This document shows, piece by piece, positions 59,791-60,000 of a DNA stretch of 60,000 nt. The notes beneath the pieces were generated by a model. The model worked only from the letters and a program-made list of their open reading frames with translations, searched no databases and had not been told where the DNA came from. A program made the position numbers and the translations under genes. Position 1 is the first letter of the stretch. The number at the start of each line of letters is the position of its first letter. The stretch spans positions 24,877,876-24,937,875 of the forward strand of contig NC_045142.1 of the NCBI RefSeq assembly GCF_008831285.2, in the 5' to 3' direction. This DNA is from Nymphaea colorata (Eukaryota; Streptophyta; Magnoliopsida; Nymphaeales; Nymphaeaceae).

Positions 59791-60000
59791 CTATTGCCAG
59801 CATTTCAGTCTGAGAGCAAATAATATGTATTCTTTTTTGCTGTAGGAAGAAGTCTAGATGCTTCAACTAGGTATCATTCACTAAGAAAGTCAAAGTGCCT
59901 TGACTGACACTGAACAGCTTGGTGCAGAGTCTTTATTATTTTATTCAACATGTCTCTAACCTGAGATTTCCAACTTATTCCGGGCCCATGAATCTCAGGT
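59791..60000. other. Intron of the GH1 gene
   Basis: No coding block of GH1 was recognised here. The upstream exon that completes the Trp-Tyr-Leu junction should lie beyond the window edge. Confidence 0.5.

Noticed and set aside
1-60000. CRISPR-like regularly spaced repeats
   Set aside because: The regular repeats are TA, CT and GA microsatellites and tandem duplications in a plant genome; no repeat-spacer structure.

Overview
This is nuclear DNA from a flowering plant. The evidence is large AT-rich introns with GT..AG borders, two Ty1-copia retrotransposons primed by initiator-Met tRNA, an intact gene for the plant Mediator tail subunit MED15, and plant-type GH1 beta-glucosidase genes. The species cannot be told from sequence alone. 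No tRNA, rRNA or CRISPR array was seen.

The left three quarters is a head-to-tail segmental duplication. Unit A runs from about the window start to ~17.98 kb, unit B from ~17.98 to ~32.6 kb (period about 14.6 kb), and unit C from ~32.6 kb. Each unit starts with the promoter side, KIX exons 1-3 and long intron 2 of MED15. Unit C continues into the complete gene: 11 exons, 34961-55536, 1419 codons, with Gln-rich centre and conserved C-terminus. Units A and B switch just inside the exon-4 acceptor to a different gene, two exons encoding a RING-H2 finger that resembles the RFI2 family of plant E3 ubiquitin ligases. Unit B therefore holds an uninterrupted five-exon KIX-RING chimera (20634-28666, 201 aa). 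Unit A holds the same gene in broken form: start codon changed, upstream block missing, and CGA to TGA inside the RING. This KIX-RING fusion is the candidate undescribed system: a Mediator-type activator-docking domain joined to a ubiquitin-ligase head, beside the parental Mediator gene.

Transposons then remodelled the copies. A very young copia element (6633-11965; LTRs identical apart from a CT-repeat length) lies in intron 2 of copy A, inside one arm of a 34-bp duplication that flanks an unidentified 1.3-kb insert. A second, antisense copia element with a broken reading frame (37884-42954) lies in intron 2 of MED15. A small MITE family, a ~98-bp inverted repeat, a TGTATCG-rich palindromic insert, LINE remnants and many microsatellites distinguish the units.

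The right end (56.0-60.0 kb) carries two minus-strand GH1 beta-glucosidase loci. The first is a 5'-truncated pseudogene with a 7-nt duplication. The second is the intact 3' part of a gene that continues beyond the window.
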